Below are positions 47,576 to 58,091 of a DNA stretch of 64,000 nt, one piece after another. The translations under genes and the position numbers were made by a program. Under the pieces are notes generated by a model. That model searched no databases. It saw nothing but the letters and a program-made list of their open reading frames with translations, and was not told where the DNA came from. Positions within the stretch are counted from its first letter, which is position 1; each line of letters starts with the position of its first letter. The DNA comes from Nakamurella deserti. Lineage in GTDB: Bacteria; Actinomycetota; Actinomycetes; Mycobacteriales; Nakamurellaceae. The DNA is taken from positions 62,001 through 126,000 of the forward strand of contig NZ_QCXS01000002.1 in the NCBI RefSeq assembly GCF_003260015.1. The letters are read 5' to 3'.

Positions 47576-48823
47576 GTGGGAGCGAGCACCGGGCGGCGGC
47601 GGTTGGTCACCCCCGACCCGAGCGCCGTCGACGACAGCGCCTGCCGGGTGCTGCACGCCGACATGGATGCCTTCTACGCCACCGTCGAGCTCCGCCGCCG
47701 ACCCGAACTCCGCGGGGTGCCGATGCTCGTGGGGTCGACCAGTGGCCGTGGGGTTGTGCTGTCGGCCACCTACGAGGCCCGGGCGCACGGAGTCCGGTCG
47801 GCGATGCCGGTGGGCCGCGCCCGGGCGCTGTGCCCGTCCGTCGTCGTGGTCGAGCCCGACATGGCCGCGTACAGCGAGGCGTCGACCGAGGTCATGCGGC
47901 TGTTCCGGGACGTCACCCCCCGGGTGGAGGCTCTCTCGGTGGACGAGGCGTTCCTCGACGTGGGCGGACTGCGGCGGATCGCCGGCGGGCCGGCCACGGT
48001 CGCCGTCCGGCTCCGCGAGCGGATGGCGTCCGAGCTGGGGCTGTCGTGCACCATCGGCGTCGCCTCGACCAAGTTCATGGCCAAGCTCGCGTCGACGCTG
48101 GCCAAGCCGGACGGGCTGCTGGTCGTACCCCCGGACGAGGCACTGGCGGTGCTGCATCCGCTCGACGTCGATGCGCTGTGGGGTGTGGGTCCCAAGACGG
48201 CCGAAGGCCTGCGGCGGGTCGGTATCCGCACGATCGGGGAGCTGGCCCATCTGGACCGCAGCACGCTCACCAGTCTTGTCGGGGCGGCCGGGGCGGTGAA
48301 GCTGCATGAACTCGCGTGGGCACGGGACCCGCGGGAAGTCGTCGAGCGGGCACCTGAGCAATCGATGAGCGCCGACGCGACGTTCGCGTCCGACATCACC
48401 GATCGGGCCGAGATGTCCCGCGAGTTGCTGCGCCTTGCGGAGCGCGTCGGCCGCCGGATGCGGGCCACCGGGCAGCGGGCGCGGTGCGTGTCCATCCGGG
48501 TCCGCTGGGAGGACTTCACCACGGTGAGCCGGTCGCAGACGTTGCCCGCCGCCACCGACGTCACCCGGCAGATCCACCAGGTCGCGGTGGAGCTGCTCAC
48601 CCGCCTCGGACCGCAGCGCCCGGTGCGGCTGCTCAGCGTCAAGCTCGACCAGCTCGAGCAGGCGGGAGAGCCGGACGGGCAGCTCAGCTTCGACGACGCG
48701 CCGCAGACCGGCTGGAAGGACGCGGAGGCGGCTGCCGATGCCGTCGTCGCCCGTTTCGGCGCGGGCCTGATGCGCCCGGCCTCGCTGCTGACCCCGCGGG
48801 ACCGGACCGTCCCGGAGCGCTGA
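47576..48823 (+). CDS. dinB: DNA polymerase IV (Y-family)
   Basis: 415 aa from GTG 47576 with GGAAGGGA 7 nt upstream; the frame is open much further, with no conserved content. Palm catalytic residues are visible: Asp29 and Asp31 (LHADMDAFYATVE) and Asp123-Glu124 (SVDEAFLDV). SCTIGVASTKFMAKLAS and the HhH region LWGVGPKTAEGLRRVG follow, then the little-finger domain. The C-terminus has QLSFDD, a plausible sliding-clamp binding motif. Error-prone translesion polymerase. Paired with the HEPN gene. Confidence 0.94.
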   Translation: MGASTGRRRLVTPDPSAVDDSACRVLHADMDAFYATVELRRRPELRGVPMLVGSTSGRGVVLSATYEARAHGVRSAMPVGRARALCPSVVVVEPDMAAYSEASTEVMRLFRDVTPRVEALSVDEAFLDVGGLRRIAGGPATVAVRLRERMASELGLSCTIGVASTKFMAKLASTLAKPDGLLVVPPDEALAVLHPLDVDALWGVGPKTAEGLRRVGIRTIGELAHLDRSTLTSLVGAAGAVKLHELAWARDPREVVERAPEQSMSADATFASDITDRAEMSRELLRLAERVGRRMRATGQRARCVSIRVRWEDFTTVSRSQTLPAATDVTRQIHQVAVELLTRLGPQRPVRLLSVKLDQLEQAGEPDGQLSFDDAPQTGWKDAEAAADAVVARFGAGLMRPASLLTPRDRTVPER

Positions 48824-49202
48824 TGAACCCACGGGGAAAGCCCGAGGGGAGGCCGGCGGCCTTCGGCCGGAGAGTTCCGAGACGGCAACCGTGCCCCGCC
48901 CGGACCGCCCGCAACGGGTGGGTGGTCACCGGTTCCGGCCACCCGTTCCTACGCGGGCTCGATGCCCTGCTGGAGTTCCCCGCCGGTGAGGTCGGGGGCC
49001 ACTCGAGACCCGTCGGCAGCGCCCTGCGGACCCGGCTCGCGGACCCTCGACCGCACCGTGACCATGTCGGTTCCAGGTGGGTACAAGATCGTGTGGAAGT
49101 CCGCCGAAACTGCTCGTATTCTGGACCTACGTGGCAGCATTACGCTGACGACGCGCCCACCTGTCGCTACCAAACACCCCCACCGGTGCCGGAGGAGTAT
49201 CA
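48824..49202. other. Gap between dinB and the DUF3040 gene
   Basis: No coding signal found. The right end is AT-richer, with TATTCT near 49115 and TTACGC near 49140 as possible promoter elements of the downstream gene. Confidence 0.45.
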
Positions 49203-49583
49203 ATGCCGCTCTCCGAGCATGAGCAGCGCATGCTCGACCAGATCGAGCGCGCCCTCTATGAGGACGACCCGAAGTTCGCCAACAGCGTCGACGAACGGCG
49301 TATCCGACGACGTCGGCCGTTCATTGCGGGGATCGCGTTCCTGATAGGTCTCGTCTGTCTCGTCAGCGGTGTCATCCTGGCCCAGGACAACCTGGGTCTC
49401 GGTGTCACCGCCAGCGTGGTCGGCTTCGTTCTGATGGTCGCCGGCGTGGGTCTACTGGTGTTCGGCCAGCCCGCCGGGCGTACCGCGATGACCGGCAGCA
49501 GCCCCGCGTCGGCGAAGAAGCCCGCGTCCAATCTGTCCGACCGGATGGAAGAGCGCTTCCGCCGCCGTTTCGACCAGGAGTAG
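49203..49583 (+). CDS. DUF3040 membrane protein
   Basis: 126 aa with GGAGGAG 6 nt before the ATG. N-terminal conserved helix PLSEHEQRMLDQIERALYEDDPKFA, an Arg cluster, two TM segments (about 40-58 and 67-86), then a cytoplasmic tail (SDRMEERFRRRFDQE). Rv2169c-like, a regular neighbour of the dcw cluster in actinobacteria. Function unknown. Confidence 0.93.
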   Translation: MPLSEHEQRMLDQIERALYEDDPKFANSVDERRIRRRRPFIAGIAFLIGLVCLVSGVILAQDNLGLGVTASVVGFVLMVAGVGLLVFGQPAGRTAMTGSSPASAKKPASNLSDRMEERFRRRFDQE

Positions 49584-49617
49584 TCGGTAGCGCTTCCCGC
49601 GCCACCAGAGACGTTTT

Positions 49618-49653
49618 CATCACGGGCGGACCCATGCGGGTCCGCCCGTGATG
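49618..49653. terminator. Perfect hairpin after the DUF3040 gene
   Basis: A 16-bp perfect stem with loop ATGC, 34 nt after the stop; TTTT precedes it, so it would also end transcription coming leftward from the tgpA side. Confidence 0.8.
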
Positions 49654-49809
49654 CGTTCCCAGGACGGTTCTCGTTCCGGTCGCTCGGACGCCGATCCTCC
49701 GTGTCCGCTCGTCCCGGGTGGGCCCACGGAGCCGTCGGCCACGTCCGCGCACGGGTGGCGGACGGTCGCCAGGTCACGGTCACTGCAGCCCGGACGGCGG
49801 CGTTCGCGA

Positions 49810-50925
49810 CACGTGCCGTCCGACCGCTGCACCACTGAGCTGGCCGCAGCGGAGAGCCGACGCCGTGCGGCGAAGAATCGCGGGTCTGTCCGCTGCACCC
49901 CTGACTGCCCGCAGCGGCGGGTCGACACCGTGCGGTGACGCTCAGCGGCCGTTCAGGGCGGGTCTGTCCGCTGCACCAACGACCTGGCCGAAGCGGCGGA
50001 GGGCCGACGCTGTGCGGCGATGCTCGGCGGCCGGCCGTGGCGGGTTCGACGGCCGTACCCCCGACCTCGCGGCACCGGAGAGTTGACACCGTTCGTCCAG
50101 GCTTAGCGGCCGGTCATGGCGGGTCCGACCGCTGCACCACTGATCTCGAAGCGGCGGAGGGCCGACGCTGTGCGGTGACGCTCGGCGGCCGGTCGTGGCG
50201 GGTTCGACCGCTGCACCACTGATCTCGAAGCGGCGGAGGGCCGACGCCGTGCGGGGATGCTCGGCGGCCGGTCGTGGCGGGTTCGACGGCCGTACCGCTG
50301 ATCTTGATGCGGCGGAGGGGCGATGCTGTGCGGGGATGCTCGGCGGCCGGTCGTGGCGGGTTCGACGGCCGTACCGCTGATCTCGAAGCGGCGGAGGGGC
50401 GATGCTGTGCGGGGATGCTCGGCGGCCGGTCGTGGCGGGTTCGACGGCCGTACCGCTGATCTTGATGCAGCGGAGGGGCGATGCTGTGCGGGGATGCTCG
50501 GCGGCCGGTCGTGGCGGGTTCGACGGCCGTACCGCTGATCTCGAAGCGGCGGAGGGGCGACGCCGTGCGGGGATGCTCGGCGGCCGGTCGTGGCGGGTTC
50601 GACCGCCGTACCCCTGACCTAACGGCACCGGAGAGTTGACACCGTGCGGTGACGCGCAGCGGCCGGTCATGGCGGGTCCGACCGCCGCACCACTGATCTT
50701 GATGCAGCGGAGGGGCGACGCTGTGGGTGACGCAGCAGCCGGTCAGGGCGGGTCGGACCGCCGCCCCACTGACCTGGCCGCAGCGGAGGACCGACGCCGT
50801 GCGGCGACGCTCAGCGGCCGCTCAGGGCGGGTCGGACCGCCGCCCCACTGACCTGGCCGCAGCGGAGGGCGGACGCCGTGCGGCGACGCTCAGCGGCCGT
50901 TCAGGGCCGGTTCGACCGGCGGAAC
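49810..50925. repeat. 79-bp tandem array continuing into the 3' end of tgpA
   Basis: Anchor points (GCTGCACC or GCCGTACC type) lie at 49826, 49892, 49970, 50052, 50131, 50210, 50289, 50368, 50447, 50526, 50605, 50684, 50760 and 50839: fourteen units, nine successive intervals of exactly 79 bp. The next expected position, 50918, falls in the tgpA coding end, and sequence 50889-50925 is clearly homologous to the unit across the tgpA stop (50901-50903). The stop position is TCA (TGA on the minus strand) in the outer units and TCG in central ones. Central units are nearly identical. The stretch 49654-50900 holds no gene. Confidence 0.92.
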
Positions 50926-53270
50926 ACCGATCGGGGCAGCAGCCGGTCGCGCAGGCCGCGCGGCGCTGCGTGCTCCAGGTCGACGGCGATCCGACGGACG
51001 TCCTCCGCGAGGTCGGCCGCGGGCCGGTCCGCGGTCAGCGTGCCGGCCGTACCCGCCGCGGGCGCCGTCGAGCCGGCCCCGTCCGCCGCGACCGGAGCCG
51101 CGTCCGAGGGCGCGACGGGCGCGTACCCGTCCGGGGAGTACCACGACGACTCGGCGGCCAGCACGATACGGCGCAGCCCACCGCGCGAGACCTCGGTCAG
51201 CTTCCCGTCGCGGGCCAGTTGGTTGGCGGCCTTCCTGATCGTCACTCCGGAGTCGAGATCGAGTCCGTGATCGGTCGCGAGATCTTCGAGCTCCGACCAG
51301 GCTGCCCCCGGCGCACCCGCGCCACCGGCGACCGCCTCGGCCAGCCGCCGGTCGCGCCGTCGGCGGCGCAGCGCCCCGGGTACGGCGAGCGCGGCCCCGA
51401 GGACCAGCAGCAGCACCAGCGTCCAGGTCATCCACGGCTGCCAGAAGGGCGTCGTGTTCCCCTGACCGCCGTCGGCCACGGTCACCGTGCTGACCTCGGT
51501 CCGCGTCTGCCGCGGCTCGTTGCTGGGGATGTCGTCCGGCACGTCGTCGGTCGCGGCGGCCGAGGTCGGTGCGGACGACTCCGCGGACGGGGCGGTGCTC
51601 GCCGCGAACCCGTCCAGGCTGCCGCCCTCCGCGAGCGGAGTGGGATCGAAGCGGACCCAGCCGGCGTTGTCGAAGCGCACCTCGACCCAGGCGTGTGCGT
51701 CATGGCTGTCGATGAGCCAGCTCCCCGACGACTCCTGGGTGCCCTGGGTGAACCCGATGGCGACCCGGGCGGGGATGTCGAGGCTGCGCAGCATGACGGC
51801 CATCGCGGCCGCGTACTGCTCGCAGTAGCCCTGCTTGCTGGTGAGGAAGTCGGTCAGCAGGTCACCGCTGTTGCCCACCGGCACCTGCAGGTCGTAGGTG
51901 AAACCGTTGGCGGGGTCCTTGAACCACTCGCGCAGCAGCAGTGCCTTGTCGAACGGCGTCGCCCCGTCGGCGGTCACCCGCTGCGCCTCGGCGGCGGCGA
52001 GTTCCGAGATGCCCTCCGCCGACGTCAGGGTCTCGGTGGGGGTGACCGTGTCGGCGCGGAGCTCCTCCTGCGGGATCTCGCCGGCGCCGACGGTCAACCG
52101 GTAGTTCTCCGGACGGGTCGACCCGTCCCGGAAGATCGAGCCCAGCTCGGGGTTGTAGGAGTAGTCGTCCTCGAGCCCGGTCACCTGCGAGGTGCCCTGG
52201 TACATCGGGACGAAGCGGTCGGAGAAGCTCAGTACCTGGACCTCGACCTGTGCGGGCAGTGCACCGGGATTGCGGGCCAACGGGCGGACGTCGATGGGGG
52301 AGCCGGCCGCCTGGGCACCGTCGTCCGGATCGACCAGCCCGAAACCCTCGCCGGCGGTCCACGCCTCCAGGGCGGTGGTCCGCAGGTAGTCGGCTTCCGG
52401 GAGGCCGTTCACCCGCAGCACCTCCCGGGACTCGCCACGGACGAGGTCACCGTGCAGAGACGCGAAAGCGGACAGGCCGATGTTGCTGCCGCCGCCGCCC
52501 TGACCGCTGCGATCCAGCCGGCCGGCGGTGCCGACGTCGGTGATCGAGTCGGCGACGATCACGCTGGACCCGATGGCCAGCAGCAGGGCCAGGCCACCGG
52601 CCGCGGCCACGCCCACCCCCGCCCGTAAGCCGACCCGCCGCCCGGGGTGGCCGCCCACCGCCACCAGGGCCGCGTAACAGGCCGCCGGCAACGCGAACGC
52701 CCACCAGGGCAGGAGCGCCTCACTGATCGACGCCGGCACCGAGTACAGGCACAGCAGCGGCAGCGCGACCAGAGCCGGTGCGTCGACCTCGGACACGAAG
52801 AAGTCCACGATCAGCGCGATGAGACCCAGCGAGATGGCGATGAGGAACGACAGTTCCGGGCTGGCCGGCGCCGGTACCGTGCTCTGCACGATCTGGTCCC
52901 ACGCGCCGCTCAGCAGGGTGTGCGCCTCCCGGACCGCCCGCGCGTTGGGGATGAGGCCGCCGTAGCCGCCGCTTGTGAAGACGGCGGTGAGGGTGACGAC
53001 GATGCCGGCGGCCTGGGCGAGGACCGTGACCGGAGCGGGCACCCGCAGCAGCCGGCAGCCGAGGCCGATCAACCAGACCAGCCCGACGATCTGCACCATC
53101 GGGGCGATCCACTCGCCCCCGTCGAGGATGGTGCCCAGCGCGACGCTGCCCGCCAGCACGGACAGTGCGCCGAGCGCACTGGCGAACGGCTTGGGCATCA
53201 CCGGCGTCCGTCCGGCACGTGGAGCGGGGGTGTCGCCGGCGGACGGACGGGTCAGGGTCGGGGCACTCAT
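50901..53270 (-). CDS. tgpA: Transglutaminase-like membrane protein (TgpA family)
   Basis: 789 aa. An N-terminal block of TM segments (about residues 30-230), a large extracytoplasmic region with a transglutaminase core (Cys483 in KQGYCEQYAAAM, the His in DSHDAHAWVEV, the Asp in VRFDPTPL), another TM near residue 620 and a C-terminal cytoplasmic DUF4129-type region with EDLATDHGLDLD. Probably crosslinks or cleaves envelope peptides; in Pseudomonas the homologue is essential. Last gene of the moxR-DUF58-tgpA operon. Its C-terminal codons (RSVFRRSNRP) are part of the 79-bp repeat. Confidence 0.92.
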   Translation of the reverse strand: MSAPTLTRPSAGDTPAPRAGRTPVMPKPFASALGALSVLAGSVALGTILDGGEWIAPMVQIVGLVWLIGLGCRLLRVPAPVTVLAQAAGIVVTLTAVFTSGGYGGLIPNARAVREAHTLLSGAWDQIVQSTVPAPASPELSFLIAISLGLIALIVDFFVSEVDAPALVALPLLCLYSVPASISEALLPWWAFALPAACYAALVAVGGHPGRRVGLRAGVGVAAAGGLALLLAIGSSVIVADSITDVGTAGRLDRSGQGGGGSNIGLSAFASLHGDLVRGESREVLRVNGLPEADYLRTTALEAWTAGEGFGLVDPDDGAQAAGSPIDVRPLARNPGALPAQVEVQVLSFSDRFVPMYQGTSQVTGLEDDYSYNPELGSIFRDGSTRPENYRLTVGAGEIPQEELRADTVTPTETLTSAEGISELAAAEAQRVTADGATPFDKALLLREWFKDPANGFTYDLQVPVGNSGDLLTDFLTSKQGYCEQYAAAMAVMLRSLDIPARVAIGFTQGTQESSGSWLIDSHDAHAWVEVRFDNAGWVRFDPTPLAEGGSLDGFAASTAPSAESSAPTSAAATDDVPDDIPSNEPRQTRTEVSTVTVADGGQGNTTPFWQPWMTWTLVLLLVLGAALAVPGALRRRRRDRRLAEAVAGGAGAPGAAWSELEDLATDHGLDLDSGVTIRKAANQLARDGKLTEVSRGGLRRIVLAAESSWYSPDGYAPVAPSDAAPVAADGAGSTAPAAGTAGTLTADRPAADLAEDVRRIAVDLEHAAPRGLRDRLLPRSVFRRSNRP

Positions 53271-53312
53271 CGGGTCACTCCACGGACGGGTCGCGGCGTC
53301 GTCATCGGGTCG

Positions 53313-54659
53313 TCATCGGGTGGTCCGGGCGCGGGAGCCGAAGCCGTCGTCGACGGCACACGCCCGACGCCACCCCTGGGCCAGGTCGTCGCCGCGTCCG
53401 ACCGGGACGACGCGCCAACCGGCGGCGGTCAGGGCCGGCGCGGGGTCGTGGGGCGGGACGACACCGTCCCAGTCGGCGGTGTCCAGCAGCAGCGCCACCG
53501 CGGTCGACGTCCGGCGCCGGCCGGCGATGAGCAGTGAGGTGGTGCGCTCGTCGAGTCGGCCCAGCACCGCCACGAGCAGCCCGTTGGAAGCCACCGCCGC
53601 CGGGTCGACGAGCGTCGACGGGTCGCCCTCGAGCAGGGCCAGCGAGGCGAGCACCTCGTCGGCGATGTCGTGCCCGCCGGCCAGTTGGCGACCGTTCTGC
53701 GCGATCAGCCGGACGTGGTTGTCGGCGGCGAGCAGATGCAGGGTCACCGACGCGGCCAGGCTGACCGCCACCTCGAGGCTTGAATCCGCGCCGCTGCCGG
53801 CGTGCGCCCGCAGCCGGTGGTCCAGCAGCACCGTGGCCCCGCCGTGGGACACCGGCTCGGTGAGCCGCACCATCAGGTCGTCGTGCCGGGCGGTGGCCCG
53901 CCAGTGCACGGTGCGGATGTCGTCGCCGCGTTGGTACTGCCGGACCCCGACGTCGGGATCCCCGCCGGTGGTGCCCTGGGCGGCCCGACCGGACGGGGCC
54001 GACAGCGAGCCGCCGCTGGTCGGACTGCCCTGCAGGGCGACCACGGTCGGCACCACGAGCACCTCGCTGACCACCGGCAGCGTCCGGTTGTCCTCCCAGG
54101 TGCCGAACGGGTCACCCAGCCGCACCTGGGGCGGCCCGAGCACGAACCGGCCGCGGCGTCGCGCGGTGAGCTGGTAGTGCGAGACAGCGGCCCGACCGGC
54201 GGCCAGCGCGGGGATGAGGCAGTGGGTGCCGTCGGACAGGTCCGGGGTGCCCGGTTCGAGCAGCTCGATGGGCCGGGTCCGGCTGGTGCCGTCGTTGGTG
54301 ACCACCAGCGCCACCGAGCCGGTCGCCCCGGGGCTCAGCCGCTCGGGGGTCACGTAATGGGCGGCGGTCAACGACGACCGGCGGGTGGCGGTGATGGCCC
54401 AGGCCAGCAACGGGAGCAGCGCGGCCAGCAGACCGACCCGGAGCAGGTCGCGCTCGTCGAGGACGACCCCGCACAGGCAGGCGGCGAGCCCGCCGGCCAG
54501 CAGGCAGCGGCCGCGGGTGGTCAGGCCGCGGTGACCGCTACCGGCCGTTCCCGCCGACCGCGCCGGCCGGCCCATGCCGCGGGGCGGCGCGGGCGGGCCG
54601 GCATCGTGCGGGCGGGGTGGCGCCGCGCCGGACCCGGCCGGGGCCACGTGCGTGCTCAA
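53313..54659 (-). CDS. DUF58 membrane protein
   Basis: 448 aa, apparently from TTG 54659, four bases after the moxR stop; GTG 54647 is the alternative. Pro-rich start, two TM segments (about 52-70 and 73-90), a beta-rich extracytoplasmic or cytoplasmic domain with VTNDGTSRTRPIELLE and GPPQVRLGDPFG, then the DUF58 hallmark GGDPDVGVRQYQRGDDIRTV and HWRATAR, and a VWA-like fold (VLLDHRLR, LVAVLGRLDERT). Works with MoxR ATPases in an unknown envelope process. Confidence 0.9.
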   Translation of the reverse strand: MSTHVAPAGSGAAPPRPHDAGPPAPPRGMGRPARSAGTAGSGHRGLTTRGRCLLAGGLAACLCGVVLDERDLLRVGLLAALLPLLAWAITATRRSSLTAAHYVTPERLSPGATGSVALVVTNDGTSRTRPIELLEPGTPDLSDGTHCLIPALAAGRAAVSHYQLTARRRGRFVLGPPQVRLGDPFGTWEDNRTLPVVSEVLVVPTVVALQGSPTSGGSLSAPSGRAAQGTTGGDPDVGVRQYQRGDDIRTVHWRATARHDDLMVRLTEPVSHGGATVLLDHRLRAHAGSGADSSLEVAVSLAASVTLHLLAADNHVRLIAQNGRQLAGGHDIADEVLASLALLEGDPSTLVDPAAVASNGLLVAVLGRLDERTTSLLIAGRRRTSTAVALLLDTADWDGVVPPHDPAPALTAAGWRVVPVGRGDDLAQGWRRACAVDDGFGSRARTTR

Positions 54660-54663
54660 CGGA

Positions 54664-55695
<1,032 letters not shown>

Positions 55696-56199
55696 GTGGC
55701 TCCTCTGTCGTCGTACTGCGGAGCGACGTGCTCCGGATCGTCCGCGGGGTGTCCCCTGATCGGAATGCCGTGCGTCGACCGCGCCGACGGAGGTTCCCGG
55801 AAGGGCCGCCGAGGGCAGTTGCGGTGTCTGGTACGCCAGTCTGCCAAAAGCGGGGCGCCGGCGACGGGCGTCCGGTGGACCGGCTCCGATCGGGCGGCGT
55901 TCTTCACTGCCGGTGATCGACCTGTCGCGCACGGTCGAAACGGGCGTGACCAGCAGTTCCGCCGGAGGTCGACGCCGTCGACGCCACCGCGGCCCCGCCG
56001 GCCGACGGTCCCCACCGCCCGCCACTCCGGCCCACCCGGCCGTGGGTGGCGCCAGAACTGTCCTTTTCGTCCATTCCGCGAGCCCCTCGGGAGTGTCCCG
56101 ATGGTGAGCCGACCGTGTCGGGCGTGGAAATCCGCCCCACCGCGCCCCACCGCCTCCGACCAGCGCAGATGCCTCCCGAGACGGCGCAGACACACCGCA
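55696..56199. other. Divergent moxR/mraZ intergenic region
   Basis: About 500 bp with no gene recognised on either strand. The mraZ operator at its right end is listed separately. GTGATCGACCTG near 55913 is AT-richer and may belong to the moxR promoter. Confidence 0.45.
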
Positions 56200-56258
56200 G
56201 TGGGGCTTGTCTGTGGGGGAAAGTGGGGTAACGTGTCAGGAACTGGGGCGCGGTGGGC
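56200..56258 (+). promoter_or_regulatory. MraZ operator and mraZ promoter
   Basis: TGGG motifs at 56201, 56214, 56224, 56244 and 56254. The 10-bp steps (56214-56224 and 56244-56254, with 20 between) fit the known MraZ binding pattern of TGGGN repeats separated by 5 nt. TAACGT at 56229-56234 is a likely -10 element inside the cluster. Autorepression of mraZ and the dcw operon is established in other bacteria. Confidence 0.75.
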
Positions 56259-56297
56259 AGCATCCCCTGGATTGCACGGAGGAGGGGAGGTGCCGGT

Positions 56298-56738
56298 GTG
56301 GCTTTCAGTGGTTTCGTCGGCACGTACACCCCCCGTCTGGACGACAAGGGCCGCGTCACCCTCCCGGCGAAGTACCGCGACAAGCTCGCCGGCGGGGTCG
56401 TGCTGATGCGCGGCCAGGACCACACCCTCTACGTCCTCACCACCGAGGGCTTCGAGACGTTCGCCGACCGGGCCATCAACGCCGAGATCACCGATGCCAA
56501 ACAGATCGGGTTCCAGCGCTACATGCTCGCCAACACCGAGGACCAGCGTCCGGACGCACAGGGTCGTATCTCCATCCCGGCCAAGATGCGCGAGTACGCC
56601 AACCTCGGCAAGGACGTCGTCATCAACGGCGCCGGTCTGCGGATGGAGATCTGGGCGGCCGACGCCTGGGCCCGTTACGAGGCCGAGCAGGAAGCCGCCT
56701 ACGCCTCGCCGGAAGCCGGGATCTTCGACCGCGGCTGA
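56298..56738 (+). CDS. mraZ: Transcriptional regulator MraZ
   Basis: 146 aa from GTG 56298, with GGAGG upstream. Two SpoVT/AbrB-like repeats: FVGTYTPRLDDKGRVTLPAK and YMLANTEDQRPDAQGRISIP, each with the DxKGR or DxQGR turn. Forms a ring that binds the TGGG repeats upstream of its own gene and represses the dcw cluster. The codons at the stop (GACCGCGGC-TGA) and the bases after it are related to the following short array. Confidence 0.95.
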   Translation: MAFSGFVGTYTPRLDDKGRVTLPAKYRDKLAGGVVLMRGQDHTLYVLTTEGFETFADRAINAEITDAKQIGFQRYMLANTEDQRPDAQGRISIPAKMREYANLGKDVVINGAGLRMEIWAADAWARYEAEQEAAYASPEAGIFDRG

Positions 56739-56892
56739 CGGATCCACCAGCACCGCCCGCACCACCGCACGATCCGCCTGACAGCACCACCCGCACCACC
56801 GCACGATCCGTCTGACAGCACCACCCGCACCGCCCGCACCACCGCACGATCCGTCTGACAGCACCACCTGCACCACCTGCACCACCGAGGCC
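56730..56892. repeat. Short tandem repeats after the mraZ stop
   Basis: GATCCGYCTGACAGCACCACC starts at 56771, 56805 and 56848 (periods 34 and 43). The mraZ end (GACCGCGGCTGACGGATCC then CAGCACCGCCCGCACCACC) aligns with the unit, with the stop TGA kept in every copy. CACCACCTG/CACCGCCCG sub-repeats cause the length differences. Confidence 0.75.
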
Positions 56893-56922
56893 ACGCAGTC
56901 CGGCCTCCACCCGACAGTCCGT

Positions 56923-57022
56923 CCTGGAGCGACTTCCCCCGCGCCAGGCCGGATCTCCGTCCTGATGCGACTTCCCCCGCAGCAGGCCGGGGTGGCCCTG
57001 GAGCGACTTCCCCCGCGCCAGG
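56923..57022 (+). ncRNA. mraW RNA motif: three tandem CUUCCCC-loop hairpins
   Basis: Three hairpins at 56923-56948, 56961-56986 and 56997-57022, each with a CCTG...CAGG stem, a GCG/CGC upper stem and the loop ACTTCCCC. Hairpins 1 and 3 are identical; hairpin 2 has compensating changes (the G-C pair becomes a mismatch and the next mismatch becomes T-A), so the fold is under selection. The location, upstream of rsmH (mraW) in an actinobacterium, and the CUUCCCC loops match the published mraW RNA motif from memory. Presumed cis-regulatory; mechanism unknown. Confidence 0.75.
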
Positions 57023-57134
57023 TCCGCCTTCTCGGGTGGGGACCAGTCCGCGTGGCCGCGTCATCTCCACCGATCCGCCCGACCATCCACGAGCCCGCCG
57101 ACAGCACCGGCGAACCGACGAGAGGGTGACGGAC

Positions 57135-58091
57135 ATGGTCGACGAGCACGTACCCGTGCTGGCCGACCGGGTCGCATCCCTGCTCGACCCGGCGCTGTCC
57201 CGGGACGGCGCCGTGTTCGTCGACGCCACCCTGGGCCTGGCCGGCCACACCGTGCTGATGCTCGACCGGCATCCCGGCCTGCACGTCGTCGGTATCGACC
57301 GCGACCGGGCCGCCCTGGCCCTGGCCCGGGAACGTGTGGAGGCCGCCGGCTTCGGCGACCGCTTCGACGCCGCCCATGCCGTCTACGACCAGATTCCCGC
57401 GGTGCTGTCCGACCTGGGGGTGCCGGCGATCGACGGCATCCTGTTCGACCTCGGTGTCTCGTCGATGCAGCTGGACCGCGCCGATCGCGGCTTCGCCTAC
57501 GCGGTGGACGCGCCGCTGGACATGCGGATGGACCCGTCCGCGGGGCTGACGGCCGCTGATGTGCTCAACACCTACGCCCCCGGCGACCTCGTGCGCATCC
57601 TGCGCGAGTACGGCGAGGAGAAGTTCGCCACCCGCATCGTCTCGCAGGTCGTCAAGCAGCGCGCCGTCCGGCCGTGGACGACCAGCGCGCCGCTGGTCGA
57701 GCTGATCCGCACCGCCATCCCGGCCGCCGCCCGCCGCACCGGGGGACACCCCGCCAAGCGCACGTTCCAGGCGCTGCGCATCGAGGTCAACGACGAACTG
57801 GGCGCGCTGCGTCGCGCGATCCCCGCCGCGGTCGAAGCGCTCGCCGTCGACGGGCGGATCGTCGTGATGGCCTACCAGAGCCTCGAAGACCGGATCGTCA
57901 AACAGGCGCTCACCCCGCTGACCCGGTCCACCACACCGCTGGACCTGCCCGTCGACCTGCCCGACCACGCGCCGCAGCTGCAGTGGATCGTCCGTGGTTC
58001 CGAAGCCCCCACCGATGCGGAGGTCGCGGCAAACCCGCGGGCCGCCTCCGCCAGACTCCGCGCCGCACAACGTATCCGGGAGGCCGTGTGA
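57135..58091 (+). CDS. rsmH: 16S rRNA (cytosine1402-N4)-methyltransferase
   Basis: 318 aa from ATG 57135 with GAGAGGG 8 nt upstream. [12 protein letters not shown] at the start, the SAM motif [53 protein letters not shown] and the [15 protein letters not shown] helix identify RsmH (MraW). Methylates C1402 of 16S rRNA. Second gene of the dcw cluster, preceded by the mraW RNA hairpins; its GTG-TGA end overlaps the ftsL start. Confidence 0.96.
   Translation: MVDEHVPVLADRVASLLDPALSRDGAVFVDATLGLAGHTVLMLDRHPGLHVVGIDRDRAALALARERVEAAGFGDRFDAAHAVYDQIPAVLSDLGVPAIDGILFDLGVSSMQLDRADRGFAYAVDAPLDMRMDPSAGLTAADVLNTYAPGDLVRILREYGEEKFATRIVSQVVKQRAVRPWTTSAPLVELIRTAIPAAARRTGGHPAKRTFQALRIEVNDELGALRRAIPAAVEALAVDGRIVVMAYQSLEDRIVKQALTPLTRSTTPLDLPVDLPDHAPQLQWIVRGSEAPTDAEVAANPRAASARLRAAQRIREAV

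Noticed and set aside
50131-50684. CRISPR array (regularly spaced 79-bp repeats)
   Set aside because: The whole 79-bp period is repeated; there are no unique spacers and no cas genes in the window. The unit matches the tgpA end.
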